Assembly (NCBI RefSeq): GCF_025273675.1 | Contig: NZ_CP045809.1 | Span: 1,364,001 to 1,428,000 of the forward strand | Length of the DNA stretch: 64,000 nucleotides | Direction: 5' to 3' | Source: Gordonia pseudamarae | GTDB taxonomy: Bacteria > Actinomycetota > Actinomycetes > Mycobacteriales > Mycobacteriaceae | Shown: piece by piece, positions 9,691 to 18,459 of the stretch | Layout of the letters: every line of letters starts with the position of its first letter | How positions within the stretch are numbered: position 1 is the stretch's first letter | Notes under the pieces: generated by a model | What the model was told of the DNA's origin: nothing | The model's database searches: none | Seen by the model: only the letters and a program-made list of their open reading frames with translations | Translations under genes and position numbers: made by a program

Positions 9691-11546
9691 GCTATCGTCG
9701 TCGGGTGGCACCCTCCAACCCGACGGCCCTGATCAACGCCGACCGCATCAGCAAGAGCTTCGGCATCAAACAGTTGCTCGACTCCGTCAGCCTCGGCGTG
9801 CACGAAGGCCAGCGAATCGGGGTGGTGGGCCTCAACGGCGGCGGAAAGACCACCCTGCTGGAGATTCTCGGTGGCATCACCGAACCCGACAGCGGCCGGG
9901 TATCGCGGGCCGGCGACATCCGGGTTGAGACGGTCACGCAGCGCGGCGACCTGCCCGCCGGTGCCACGGTCGCCGAGGTGGTGGTCGGCGGTCCGGAGGT
10001 GGCCGTGTACGAATGGGCCGGTGATGCCCGGGTGCGCGCGATCCTCGCCGGTATCGGGATCGACGGGCTGCTCGATCGCCGTGTCGACGAGTTGTCCGGC
10101 GGTCAGCGGCGGCGCGTCGGCCTGGCCACCGCGCTCATCTCCGACGCCGATCTGCTGATCCTCGACGAACCCACCAACCACCTCGACATCGAAGGGGTGC
10201 AGTGGCTGGCCGATCACCTGGTGTCGCGGCGCAGCGCGCTGATCGTGGTCACCCACGACCGCTGGTTCCTCGACACCGTCGCCACCCGCACCTGGGAGGT
10301 GCATTCGGGCCGTGTCGACGAGTACGAGGGCGGCTACAACGACTGGATCTTCGCGCGGGCCGAGCGGGTCCGTCTCGACGACGCCGCCGAGGAACGCCGC
10401 CGTAACCTGGCACGCAAAGAGCTCGCCTGGCTGCGCAGGGGCCCGCCCGCCCGAACCTCCAAGCCCCGCTACCGGATCGAGGCCGCCGAGAAGCTCATCG
10501 CCGACGTTCCACCGCCACGGGACACGGTCACGCTCTCCTCGTTCGCCCGTCGCCGGCTCGGCCGGGTGGTCATCGAACTCGAGAACGCTCACCTGGAAAC
10601 CCCTGGGGGCGTAACGCTTCTCGACGACCTGACCTGGCGGCTGGCGCCGGGGGAGCGGGTCGGTCTGGTGGGCGTCAACGGTTCCGGCAAGACCACGCTG
10701 CTGCGCGTGCTGGCCGGACAGGTCGCCGGTGCCGGTGACGACGCGGACGGAGCGCGGGTCAGCATTGCCCCCGGCCGTCGTATCGAGGGCACCACCGTCA
10801 AGATCGGCTGGCTGCGCCAGGAACTCGACGACCTCGACGAAGACCAGCGGGTCCTCGACGCCGTCGAGGACGTGGCCGGCCGGATCATGGTGGGTGACAA
10901 GGAGATGTCGGCCGCCCAGCTCGCCGAACGGCTCGGCTTCAGCCCCGCCAAACAGCGCACCCCGGTACGGGACCTGTCCGGAGGCGAACGCCGTCGGCTG
11001 CAGTTGACTCGCGTGCTGATGGCCGAGCCCAACGTGCTGCTGCTCGACGAGCCGACCAACGACCTTGACATCGACACCCTGCAGCAGGTCGAGGACATCC
11101 TGGACTCGTGGGCGGGCACCCTGGTGGTGATCTCCCACGACAGGTACCTGATCGAGCGGATCTGCGACAGCACGTGGGCGTTGTTCGGCGACGGCAAGCT
11201 CACCAACCTGCCCGGTGGCATTGAGCAATACCTGCACCGGCGTCGCGAGCTCGCCGCGAACGAGGCAAAGTCGACCGTTAAACAGGCTGTGGTGGAATCT
11301 GATTCGTCGCAGGCGTCGACCGTGTTGTCGGCCGCAGAGCATCGCGAGACGCGTAAGACGATGAACCGGCTCGAACGGCAGATCGAGCAGCTGTCGGCCA
11401 AGGAGGACAAGCTGCATGCCGATCTGGCGGCCGCCGCGACAGATCCCGGCAAGCTCGTTACCCTGGGCGCCGAACTCAAATCCGTGGTGGAGCAGAAGGA
11501 CACCGCCGAAGCACAGTGGCTCGAGCTCGCCGAGCTGATGGACTGA
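9687..11546 (+). CDS. ABC-F family ATPase, Uup-like
   Basis: A 619-aa soluble tandem-ABC protein without membrane segments. The first ABC domain has Walker A GLNGGGKTTLLEIL, signature ELSGGQRRRVGLA and Walker B LLILDEPTNHLDIEG. The second has GVNGSGKTTLLRVL, DLSGGERRRLQLT and LLLDEPTNDLDI. A linker follows the first domain (DDAAEERRRNLARKELAWLRRG). The C-terminus is a coiled coil (MNRLERQIEQLSAKEDKLHADLAAA), the Uup-type CTD. ABC-F proteins act on ribosomes or, for Uup, in DNA maintenance, not in transport. GTG 9687 overlaps the previous stop; GTG 9705 is an equally plausible start. Confidence 0.9.
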   Translation: MSYRRRVAPSNPTALINADRISKSFGIKQLLDSVSLGVHEGQRIGVVGLNGGGKTTLLEILGGITEPDSGRVSRAGDIRVETVTQRGDLPAGATVAEVVVGGPEVAVYEWAGDARVRAILAGIGIDGLLDRRVDELSGGQRRRVGLATALISDADLLILDEPTNHLDIEGVQWLADHLVSRRSALIVVTHDRWFLDTVATRTWEVHSGRVDEYEGGYNDWIFARAERVRLDDAAEERRRNLARKELAWLRRGPPARTSKPRYRIEAAEKLIADVPPPRDTVTLSSFARRRLGRVVIELENAHLETPGGVTLLDDLTWRLAPGERVGLVGVNGSGKTTLLRVLAGQVAGAGDDADGARVSIAPGRRIEGTTVKIGWLRQELDDLDEDQRVLDAVEDVAGRIMVGDKEMSAAQLAERLGFSPAKQRTPVRDLSGGERRRLQLTRVLMAEPNVLLLDEPTNDLDIDTLQQVEDILDSWAGTLVVISHDRYLIERICDSTWALFGDGKLTNLPGGIEQYLHRRRELAANEAKSTVKQAVVESDSSQASTVLSAAEHRETRKTMNRLERQIEQLSAKEDKLHADLAAAATDPGKLVTLGAELKSVVEQKDTAEAQWLELAELMD

Positions 11547-11567
11547 CCGGTACGGGCGTCCGAGGCC

Positions 11568-11681
11568 GGGGCGAGCGGAGCGACGGGAGAGACCGGGGCG
11601 AGCGGAGCGACGGGAGAGACCGGGGCGAGCGGAGCGACGGGAGAGACCGGGGCGAGCGGAGCGACGGGAGAGACCGGGGCG
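11568..11681. repeat. 27-bp tandem repeat, four perfect copies plus 6 bases
   Basis: The unit begins GGGGCGAGCGGAGCGACGGG and ends AGAGACC. Copies occupy 11568-11594, 11595-11621, 11622-11648 and 11649-11675, followed by a partial GGGGCG. All four copies are identical, which suggests recent expansion or contraction, and strains may differ in copy number. It lies in the 179-bp gap between the ABC-F gene and the membrane hydrolase gene. The period is a multiple of three and the repeat is open in several frames, but no coding signal supports a protein. Confidence 0.95.
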
Positions 11682-11725
11682 TACGCTGCCACGACCGGAC
11701 CGCCGGTGGGGATTGACAGAGGATC

Positions 11726-13486
11726 ATGGGCGACGACGACAGCACGACGAGCAACGATGCCATCGCGACAGGTGTCATCGGCGAGGAACCCGCGGCGACC
11801 GCCGAACCGGGTGTGCGGGGCCGACGGCCACGCCGCGCGCGCCGACTCCTGTCCAGACGGGTGCACCGGTACAGCTTCACCGGTCTGTCGGCCGCGCTGG
11901 TGATGCTGTGGTTATCGGTGACACCGTCGTTGCTGCCGCGCGAGCCGGTGTTCCAGGGTTTGATCAGCGCCATCTCAGCGGGTACCGGCTATCTGCTCGG
12001 GACGTTCGCGTCGTGGCTGGTGCGGTACCTGATCTCCCGTGAGCGTCCGTGGCCGCCGCCGCGCCGCGAATACTGGTTCGGTCTGCTGGTTGTGGCGCTG
12101 ATCGGCACCTCGATCATGCTGTACTGGTTCGCGCGCTGGCAGGACGAGATCAGAGATCTGATGGGGATGCCCCACATGTCCTGGCACGCCTACCCGGTCA
12201 TCGCGGTCATCGCGCACGTCGCATTCATCGTACTGATCTGGCTGGGGTGGGCGTGGGGCGACGCGGTCCGCTTTCTGGCGCGCCGGCTCGACAACTATGT
12301 CCCGCCGCGACTAGCCGGTGTCACCTCCGTATTGCTCGTGCTGGTGCTCACCGTGCTCGTCCTCAACGGTGTGGTGGCCCGGTATTCGATGCGGGCGATG
12401 AACTCCTCGTTCGCCTCGCTCAACGACGAGACGACCGCCGAATCCGAACCGACCACCTCGCCGCTGCGTTCGGGAGGTCCGGGCTCGTTGGTGACCTGGG
12501 ATTCGATCGGATTACAGGGGAGGGTGTTCATCGGCACCGGGCCCACCGTCGCCGACCTCGAACGCTTCAACGGGACCCCCGCCAAGGAACCGGTCCGGTC
12601 CTACGTGGGCCTCGGCGAGGACGCCGACCCGAGGGCGAACGCGAGGCTGGCCGTCGCCGAGATGGAACGCAGCGGAGCGTTCGACCGCAAGATCATCGCT
12701 GTCGCCGGCACCACCGGCACCGGCTGGATCAACCGGTCCACCGTGGACTCGCTGGAGTACATGTACAACGGGGACACCGCGACCGTCGCCATCCAATATT
12801 CGTATCTGCCGAGCTGGTTGTCGTTCCTCGTCGACAACGAACGCAGCCGCCGGTCCGGGCAGGCGCTGTTCGAGGCGGTGTCCGCGCGGATCCGGACAAT
12901 GCCCGAAGCCCAACGGCCAAAGCTGGTGGTATTCGGCGAGAGCCTGGGTACTTCGGGCGCCGAGGCCCCGTTCAGTACCATCCCCGACATCGCGGCCCGC
13001 ACCGACGGCGCGTTCTTCACCGGGCCGATCGTCAACAATCCATTGTGGAAAGCCACCACCCGCGACCGCGACAAGGGCAGCCCGGAACGTCTGCCGGTTT
13101 TCGAGAACGGCGATCAGGTGCGATTCGTCGCCGGTCACGACGATATCGCCGAGGCCGAGAAGCGGCCGTGGCCCACCACCAGCCGTATCCTGTTCCTTCA
13201 GCACGCCTCCGACCCGGTGGTGTGGTGGGATCCGGGAACCATTTTGCGCAAACCGGATTGGCTGCGCGAGAAGCGTGGCCCCGACGTACACCCCGATGTG
13301 CGGTGGATCCCGCTGGTCACCTTCCTGCAGATCTCGGCCGACATGGTCTCCTCCGACAAGGTGCCCGATGGTCACGGCCACAACTACTCCACCGAGATCC
13401 CCTACGCCTGGCAGGCGATCCTGCGGGTCCCCGGCTGGACCGACGACAAATCCGCCCGCCTCGGCCCGGAACTGGCCCGCTACTGA
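11726..13486 (+). CDS. Integral-membrane alpha/beta-hydrolase family protein (Rv1069c-like)
   Basis: The 586-aa protein has about five transmembrane helices in residues 45-230 (for example [39 protein letters not shown] and [18 protein letters not shown]). A soluble alpha/beta-hydrolase domain follows, with nucleophile elbow [14 protein letters not shown] (GESLG, Ser nucleophile), [24 protein letters not shown] and a late His in GHGHNYSTE. This matches the mycobacterial conserved membrane hydrolase family (Rv1069c type). The substrate is unknown; a lipid or ester in the envelope would fit the location. ATG 11726 follows GAGGATC. The gene overlaps the convergent ABC-F gene by 7 bases. Confidence 0.85.
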   Translation: MGDDDSTTSNDAIATGVIGEEPAATAEPGVRGRRPRRARRLLSRRVHRYSFTGLSAALVMLWLSVTPSLLPREPVFQGLISAISAGTGYLLGTFASWLVRYLISRERPWPPPRREYWFGLLVVALIGTSIMLYWFARWQDEIRDLMGMPHMSWHAYPVIAVIAHVAFIVLIWLGWAWGDAVRFLARRLDNYVPPRLAGVTSVLLVLVLTVLVLNGVVARYSMRAMNSSFASLNDETTAESEPTTSPLRSGGPGSLVTWDSIGLQGRVFIGTGPTVADLERFNGTPAKEPVRSYVGLGEDADPRANARLAVAEMERSGAFDRKIIAVAGTTGTGWINRSTVDSLEYMYNGDTATVAIQYSYLPSWLSFLVDNERSRRSGQALFEAVSARIRTMPEAQRPKLVVFGESLGTSGAEAPFSTIPDIAARTDGAFFTGPIVNNPLWKATTRDRDKGSPERLPVFENGDQVRFVAGHDDIAEAEKRPWPTTSRILFLQHASDPVVWWDPGTILRKPDWLREKRGPDVHPDVRWIPLVTFLQISADMVSSDKVPDGHGHNYSTEIPYAWQAILRVPGWTDDKSARLGPELARY

Positions 13487-15147
13487 ACCGTTCGACTCTG
13501 CTGCCGGCTTTGAGTGGAAACTCCGCACTTTGTGCCGTTTCCCGCGACATAACGCGGAGTCACCGCACCGGCCCTGTCCTCTTCTGGCCCTGCCCTGTTC
13601 GGTTCCAGTGTCACGGTGCGATCCATCCCTACTCGCCGGACGAATCCTGGGTCGTGGGAGACCAGGATCAGCGCACCCTGCCAGCCGGTGAGGGCGTCGG
13701 CGAGTTGCTCGACGGTATCGATGTCGAGATTGTTGGTGGGTTCATCCAGGATCAGCAGTTTGGGTGTGGGTGTGTGCAGCAGCGCGGACGCGAGCGCCGC
13801 CCGGATCCGTTCGCCGCCGGACAGCTCCGACAGCAGTTGATCGCCGCGCCGGCCGCGGAACAGGAACCGGGCCAGCCGGCCGCGGATCTCGTTCTCGCCG
13901 ATGTCGGGGTTGGCATCGGTGATGGCCTGGGCCAAGGACTTCGACTCGTCTACGAACCGAAGGCGTTGCGGCAGGTAGGCGTACGGGACGCAGATCGTGT
14001 CGGCGGCGATCAGCGACTCCAGCAGCGTGGTCTTACCTGAACCGTTGGGTCCTGCGATCGCAACCCGTTCGGGCCCCAGGAGTTTCAGCCGGTCGTCGTC
14101 GACCACTTGGGCGCGGCTCGCCAGCGACATCTCCGGCAGAGTGATGCGTGCGGACTGGTCGACGCGTATCCCGTCGCGGGCCTCGTGTAGCCGATCAGTG
14201 GCGGCGATCACATCATCACGGTGCTTGTTCGCCAGTTTGCCCGCCGCCACCTCGGCATTGTTCTTGCGCAAACCCATGACGATCTTGGGAACCCTCTTGT
14301 CCCGCTCCGCTTTTCGGGCTGTTCGCTCGCGCCGGGCCAGTGTGGTGTTCGCCTCCTCCTTCTCGCGTTTCTGCTTGGCGAGATCGGATCGGGCGTCGGC
14401 CACCGCGGCCTGGGCGGCGCGGTGTTCAGCGTCGAGGATCTCCCGGTACACCGAGTGTGGCCCACCGAACAGCCGGATCGACCCGGTGTGCAACTCGAGG
14501 GTCGCCTCGACCCGTTCGAGCAGTTCCAGATCGTGGGTGACCACCAGCAGGACGCCGGAGAACTCGTCGATCATCCGGAAAAGTCTTGCCCGGGCGTGGG
14601 AATCGAGGTTGTTGGTGGGTTCGTCGAGCAGCAGTGCCCCCGGTCGTCGCAACAGGGCGCCGCAGATCGTCAGCAGCGTCGCCTCACCGCCCGACAGGGT
14701 GTCGACGGTGCGCAGCAGATCATCATGCGGCAGAACGGATTCCGACAGCAACGCGCGGGCGCGTTCCTCGATGTCCCAGTCGTCGCCGATGGTCTCGAAG
14801 TCCGCCGGATCCACCGAACCCGCCTCGACCCGGGAGAGTGCGGCCAGGATCGGGGCGATCCCCAGGACGTCGGCGATGGTACGACCGGGATCGGCCTGCG
14901 GGTTCTGCGTGACCAGGACGACGTCACCGGCGGTGGTCACGCTGCCCGACGCGGGCACCAGGGTGCCGGCGATCAGCCCCAGCAGTGTGGTCTTGCCCGC
15001 ACCGTTGGAGCCGACAAGCGAATGCGTGCGTCGGTCCACGGAGAACGACAGGCCGGCGAACAACGGTGTGCCGTCGGGCCAGGAAAAATCGAGATCGGAA
15101 ACGCACAGGGCGGATGAAGGCGTGGAAATAGAATGATTTTCGGGCAT
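13480..15147 (-). CDS. ABC-F family ATPase (second, short-form)
   Basis: A 555-aa tandem-ABC protein with Walker A loops GSNGAGKTTLLGLI and GPNGSGKTTLLESL, signature motifs TLSGGEATLLT and ELSGGERIRAAL, and LLLDEPTNNLD and LILDEPTNNLDIDT. The interdomain linker is long and very basic (AKQKREKEEANTTLARRERT, KRVPKIVMGLRKN), as in antibiotic-resistance ABC-F proteins that reach the peptidyl-transferase centre. It has no Uup-type C-terminal coiled coil. It differs clearly from the other ABC-F protein in the window. Ribosome protection against an antibiotic is plausible but not shown. A small leader ORF lies upstream. Confidence 0.88.
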   Translation of the reverse strand: MPENHSISTPSSALCVSDLDFSWPDGTPLFAGLSFSVDRRTHSLVGSNGAGKTTLLGLIAGTLVPASGSVTTAGDVVLVTQNPQADPGRTIADVLGIAPILAALSRVEAGSVDPADFETIGDDWDIEERARALLSESVLPHDDLLRTVDTLSGGEATLLTICGALLRRPGALLLDEPTNNLDSHARARLFRMIDEFSGVLLVVTHDLELLERVEATLELHTGSIRLFGGPHSVYREILDAEHRAAQAAVADARSDLAKQKREKEEANTTLARRERTARKAERDKRVPKIVMGLRKNNAEVAAGKLANKHRDDVIAATDRLHEARDGIRVDQSARITLPEMSLASRAQVVDDDRLKLLGPERVAIAGPNGSGKTTLLESLIAADTICVPYAYLPQRLRFVDESKSLAQAITDANPDIGENEIRGRLARFLFRGRRGDQLLSELSGGERIRAALASALLHTPTPKLLILDEPTNNLDIDTVEQLADALTGWQGALILVSHDPGFVRRVGMDRTVTLEPNRAGPEEDRAGAVTPRYVAGNGTKCGVSTQSRQQSRTVQ

Positions 15148-15204
15148 GACAACTCCAGAAGTGGCTCGAAAGGTCGACGCGAGGACGCGCCGGGTCGGGA
15201 CACT

Positions 15205-15235
15205 TCAGTCGTTCATTCCGAGAATCAGCTCCTCC
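15205..15235 (-). promoter_or_regulatory. Possible leader mini-ORF with strong ribosome site upstream of the ABC-F gene
   Basis: On the minus strand, GGAGGAG (15235-15229) precedes ATG AAC GAC TGA (15216-15205), a three-codon ORF, 57 bases before the ABC-F start. Antibiotic-resistance ABC-F genes are commonly controlled by short leader peptides and attenuation. The strong site followed by an immediate stop is suggestive, but I see no clear terminator/antiterminator pair after it. Confidence 0.35.
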
Positions 15236-15257
15236 GGCCGGTGACATATGGCTGTGG

Positions 15258-15280
15258 TCCGGGTGTTGTCACACCCCGGA
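15258..15280 (-). terminator. Hairpin downstream of the 102-aa gene, possible terminator of the large-protein cluster
   Basis: GGGTGT (15261-15266), loop TGTC, ACACCC (15271-15276), extended by TCC/GGA with one bulged base. It lies about 120 bases beyond the stop of the last leftward gene of the 15-30 kb cluster and ahead of the ABC-F gene. There is no T-tract, as usual in high-GC actinobacteria. It could instead belong to the ABC-F leader. Confidence 0.4.
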
Positions 15281-15396
15281 GCGGTCAGGCCCCTGGACTC
15301 ACAGTGGTCCACCATAGACGGCGTACCGGTGCCCGGCAACCTGTTTCGTAGCAGTCAACCTGTTCTGCGGTGCGGACCGTGCGGCGCGGGCGGTGC

Positions 15397-15705
15397 TCAG
15401 GCCACGACCTGGATGTGCAATGGTGCTCGCCCGCCCGTGGGATCGGCCGGCCGGCCGGTGACGATCTCGATTCTCGCCAGGCCTGGGGAGCGTGCCCTGA
15501 TGAGTACCACATTCGGTGTGCCACTGTGTGTCAGGATCGTCCCGTCGGTGCCGACGACGGACTCGGCGAGCACGCCGAGCACCTCAACACACTCATCGCC
15601 TGTCCGTACCCCTGTTCCTGGGCATCGAAGCACATCGCCGACGCCGAGGCGGAGACGGGATGGGCGACTCTCGGGTGCGTTGGGCAACTCGATGTAGCGC
15701 GCCAT
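15397..15705 (-). CDS. Small beta-rich protein of unknown function, last gene of the large-protein cluster
   Basis: A 102-aa protein without signal peptide or membrane segment. Alternating hydrophobic patterns (RPSRLRLGVGDVLRC, ECVEVLGVLAESVVG, NVVLIRARSPGLARIEIVTG, APLHIQVVA) suggest a beta-sandwich of the Ig-like/BACON kind. ATG 15705 has AAAGG upstream, and the gene sits 31 bases after the metallopeptidase, so it is probably cotranscribed. I do not recognise a named family. An accessory or inhibitor role for the protease is conceivable from the pairing but unsupported. Confidence 0.65.
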   Translation of the reverse strand: MARYIELPNAPESRPSRLRLGVGDVLRCPGTGVRTGDECVEVLGVLAESVVGTDGTILTHSGTPNVVLIRARSPGLARIEIVTGRPADPTGGRAPLHIQVVA

Positions 15706-15736
15706 GATCGCCTTTCACATCGGAGGATGCCCATTG

Positions 15737-16684
15737 TCACGCCGGCAGGGACACGTCGTCCGCCGGATCCCAGTCGGCGGTGATCTCGACGGACCCGCCG
15801 TGCGGTGGGAACAGGGGCTTGGGATAAATGACCGCCGCCATGGCGTAGTCGACGGCGTTGATGTCGGTGCCGCCGCGGATCGGTTGCCCGTCGTAGGTGA
15901 TGGCTCCGGGCAACTGGTAGCACATGATCGAATCCTGGTCGGGTGTGGTGCCGTAGATCGTCGCGTCGTCGAGCGGGGTGAGCACCTGCTGATCGACCAT
16001 TGCCGTCGACCAGCCCTGCGTGGCGAGGAAGTACGGGTACGCCTTCGCCGGATCGATGCGCTGGACCAGTTCCCGGCGCATGTGCTCATGAGGGAATCCG
16101 AGGGTGTGCCCGGCCTCGTGCCGGACGACACGCCGGAACTCCGATTCCGGGGTGGTCATCGTGAAGCTCTGCAGGCTCATCGTCGGGCGATTGCGTGGAA
16201 TCAACGTGATATCGGTGCCGAGATAGGACCAGTGCCCGCCGCCGTCCCGTGAGATACGGACGTCTCCGCTGCCGGCGGTCTCGGCGAACGAGATACTCGT
16301 CCACAGGCTCCAGGCGTTGAGATGTGACACTATCCTGGCGCGCAGATCGGCCGGTGTCGATTCGGTGAAACTCACAGAGAGTACCCGTGGTGCCGGACCC
16401 CAATATTTCGCCGTGGTCAATGTGAGTGCCAGGGGTGAGTCCGGTGCGAGGTCACCGACCGCGACGAATTCGCGCAAGGGGGCGTTCGCGGGGTTGATAC
16501 GTGTGCTGACCTCCGCGGCCTGCTGTTGCAGCCGGGTGGGGAGTCGCTTCACGCTGCAACCCGGGAATTGTTCTCCCGCAGGAGTGTCAACCGGGACACC
16601 GTTGATTTCCGGGTTCTCGTGCAGTGCGCTGAAAGCGATTCTCTTGATCTCTTCGAGGGCGTCTTCGAGCGGGATCGTACTCAT
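15737..16684 (-). CDS. Astacin-like zinc metallopeptidase (M12-type), leaderless
   Basis: A 315-aa protein with the metzincin zinc site HEAGHTLGFPHEH (HExxHxxGxxHE, astacin-type, near residue 187) and a Met-turn SIMCYQLPGA about 50 residues later. The central region (YWGPAPRVLSVSFTESTPAD and WTSISFAETAGSGDVRISRD) matches the astacin/matrixin fold. Astacins are normally secreted as proenzymes, yet no signal peptide is visible here: the N-terminus is MSTIPLEDALEEIKRIAFSA. Residues 1-85 could act as a propeptide. ATG 16684 follows AAAGGAA. It belongs to the leftward block of large proteins. Confidence 0.85.
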   Translation of the reverse strand: MSTIPLEDALEEIKRIAFSALHENPEINGVPVDTPAGEQFPGCSVKRLPTRLQQQAAEVSTRINPANAPLREFVAVGDLAPDSPLALTLTTAKYWGPAPRVLSVSFTESTPADLRARIVSHLNAWSLWTSISFAETAGSGDVRISRDGGGHWSYLGTDITLIPRNRPTMSLQSFTMTTPESEFRRVVRHEAGHTLGFPHEHMRRELVQRIDPAKAYPYFLATQGWSTAMVDQQVLTPLDDATIYGTTPDQDSIMCYQLPGAITYDGQPIRGGTDINAVDYAMAAVIYPKPLFPPHGGSVEITADWDPADDVSLPA

Positions 16685-16905
16685 TTCCTGATTCCTTTCG
16701 TCGGTGGTGATGGCGGAATGTTCTGTGCGTTGAGAATGACTCTATGAATGCCTGTGCAGTGGCGACAGGGTAGTCGGCTACTCGTATCGGGTATCGATTT
16801 CCGGTCGGTGCCAGGTAGTTTCCGGCGGTTGATTCCGACAGATGCCGATACTCCCGATGCCGATACCCCCGATGCGGGGCGGTCCACCGGTTCGTGCGGT
16901 TGGCG

Positions 16906-18420
16906 TCAGACTTCGACGACATCGTCGAACCGGACGGTGCGACCGGGTGGGCGCAGCACCGGGGCGCGGTGCCGCTCGAGCCAGAGACACGGTGTGCCGT
17001 CGGTTCCGCGGGCGAGTTTGTAGCGACTTTCCAGATGCGTTCCGGACGAGGGGATCGTGGCGGGGGTGATCGTGTGCACGGCCTCGCCCGCATCGGTGTG
17101 CACGCGCAACACCTGGGCGGTGGGAGGGGCGATCAGGTGGGGCGGATCGCTCGACAGATCGGCGACCGCCCGCTGCACGAAACGCGGAATCTCGGAGTCG
17201 CGGTCGATCTCGTACGGGTGCCAGTGCACCTGCGGGGCGATACCGGCCAGGTACCGGTATCGCCGGGTGCCCGGATCGCCGGCTCGTGGTTCGGTCCGCG
17301 GGTGCTCGTCCGGTGCCGGAGCCGCGGGTGCGTCGGGTTCGGTCACGTCCTGGCCCGCGATGCGCCGCTCGACTGCCCACAGCACGTTCGCGTACTCGTC
17401 CATCCCGAACAGGACGTCATCGAGAATCGGTCCTTCCAGCGGCGTCACCGCGCGAAGCCACAGCACCAGAGACCGGACGTCGGCACCTGTCGTTGTGAAC
17501 ATGGACCAATCGTCGACCGGAGCCGTCACGGCGGTCCGGTCGCCGAACGAGTCGGTGACGGTGATCGAGGCGTCCGGCAGTGTCGCGACGTGACCGACCG
17601 GGACATCGATCGGGAAGACGAACCAGTCATCGCCGTGGGTGCAGATCAGTTCGATCAGCAGCGCGGTCACCGGGTGCGCGCTGTCGGGCGGATACCCGCC
17701 GATGTCCACAGCGGCATCCTCGAACTCCCACCACCGGCTCACCGGTGCACCCGGATAGTGCAGGGGCGACGGCCGGCCCTCCCGGTCCACGCGGTCACCG
17801 GCGAAGTACGCGGACGAGGCGTCGGCGGTGACCCAGTCGACGTCCCCGCCCCGATGTCGGACGACGCTCAGCGTTGCCGAATCACTCTCCGGGTCACCCG
17901 TCGGAAATTGCGTCGCATACACGAGTTCGTCCGATTTCCAGGCAGATTCACGAGTGCGGGGCACGCCGAGGGCGTCGAACTCGGCGTCGGGGATCTGCAG
18001 TGCCGCACGGCGGCGCCAGATAGCGAGCCCGTCCGGCCGATCGATCAGGTGATGGTAGGGCGGCGGTGGGGTGAATCTGTCGGTGTGTCCGATCGTATAT
18101 CCGTCGGCGATCCGGGCTCCGATCCGCAGGCGTCGGCCTGTCGTCCACCAGCTGTCGGGATGGTCCTCGATGATGGATTCGGCCGGGATCCGGGTGGGAT
18201 CGGCGGCAGGTGCGACCGGGCTCGCCATGATGGGTGTGGTCACCAGCGAGTAGTCCACCCGCACCGGAGTGGCCGCGTTCTCGCCCTGGAATTCGCCCAT
18301 CTGCCACTGCCGGGTGAGAAACCACAGCGGATCGTGGATCCGGGCGGCGAATCCCGCGGCGAAGTCCGACTTCCGGGGATGCGGGTCGATACGCAGATGG
18401 TGCTCGATTGTTGTTTGCAC
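16906..18420 (-). CDS. Large-protein cluster component, 504 aa, unknown function
   Basis: The protein opens with MQTTIEHHLRIDPHPRKSDF, then FAARIHDPLWFLTRQWQMGEFQGENAATPVRVDY. The latter is a WFLxRQWQMGEFQGE block that I recall as conserved in uncharacterised proteins from actinobacteria and other phyla; that recall is not verified. No membrane helices, signal peptide or enzyme motif is visible; there are Trp-rich segments (DSWWTTGRR, RWWEFEDAAVDIGG) and a proline/acidic linker (EPDAPAAPAPDEHPRTEPRAG). GTG 18420 has GGAGG 7 bases upstream and is 39 bases after the 1,493-aa gene. It probably works with that protein, since they are adjacent and in the same direction. Confidence 0.7.
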   Translation of the reverse strand: MQTTIEHHLRIDPHPRKSDFAAGFAARIHDPLWFLTRQWQMGEFQGENAATPVRVDYSLVTTPIMASPVAPAADPTRIPAESIIEDHPDSWWTTGRRLRIGARIADGYTIGHTDRFTPPPPYHHLIDRPDGLAIWRRRAALQIPDAEFDALGVPRTRESAWKSDELVYATQFPTGDPESDSATLSVVRHRGGDVDWVTADASSAYFAGDRVDREGRPSPLHYPGAPVSRWWEFEDAAVDIGGYPPDSAHPVTALLIELICTHGDDWFVFPIDVPVGHVATLPDASITVTDSFGDRTAVTAPVDDWSMFTTTGADVRSLVLWLRAVTPLEGPILDDVLFGMDEYANVLWAVERRIAGQDVTEPDAPAAPAPDEHPRTEPRAGDPGTRRYRYLAGIAPQVHWHPYEIDRDSEIPRFVQRAVADLSSDPPHLIAPPTAQVLRVHTDAGEAVHTITPATIPSSGTHLESRYKLARGTDGTPCLWLERHRAPVLRPPGRTVRFDDVVEV

Positions 18421-18459
18421 GGTTGGCCTCCGGACTTGTGGGGTGACGGTTCGTCCCGG

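Noticed and set aside
9624-11417. Long open frame (597 aa) on the minus strand opposite the ABC-F gene
   Set aside because: It is the shadow of the plus-strand ABC-F gene in high-GC DNA; no domain pattern, and the plus-strand frame has all Walker motifs.
12049-14040. 663-aa plus-strand frame across the membrane hydrolase and the ABC-F gene
   Set aside because: It runs out of frame through two real genes of opposite direction; composition is Arg/Pro/Gly-rich as expected of a GC shadow.
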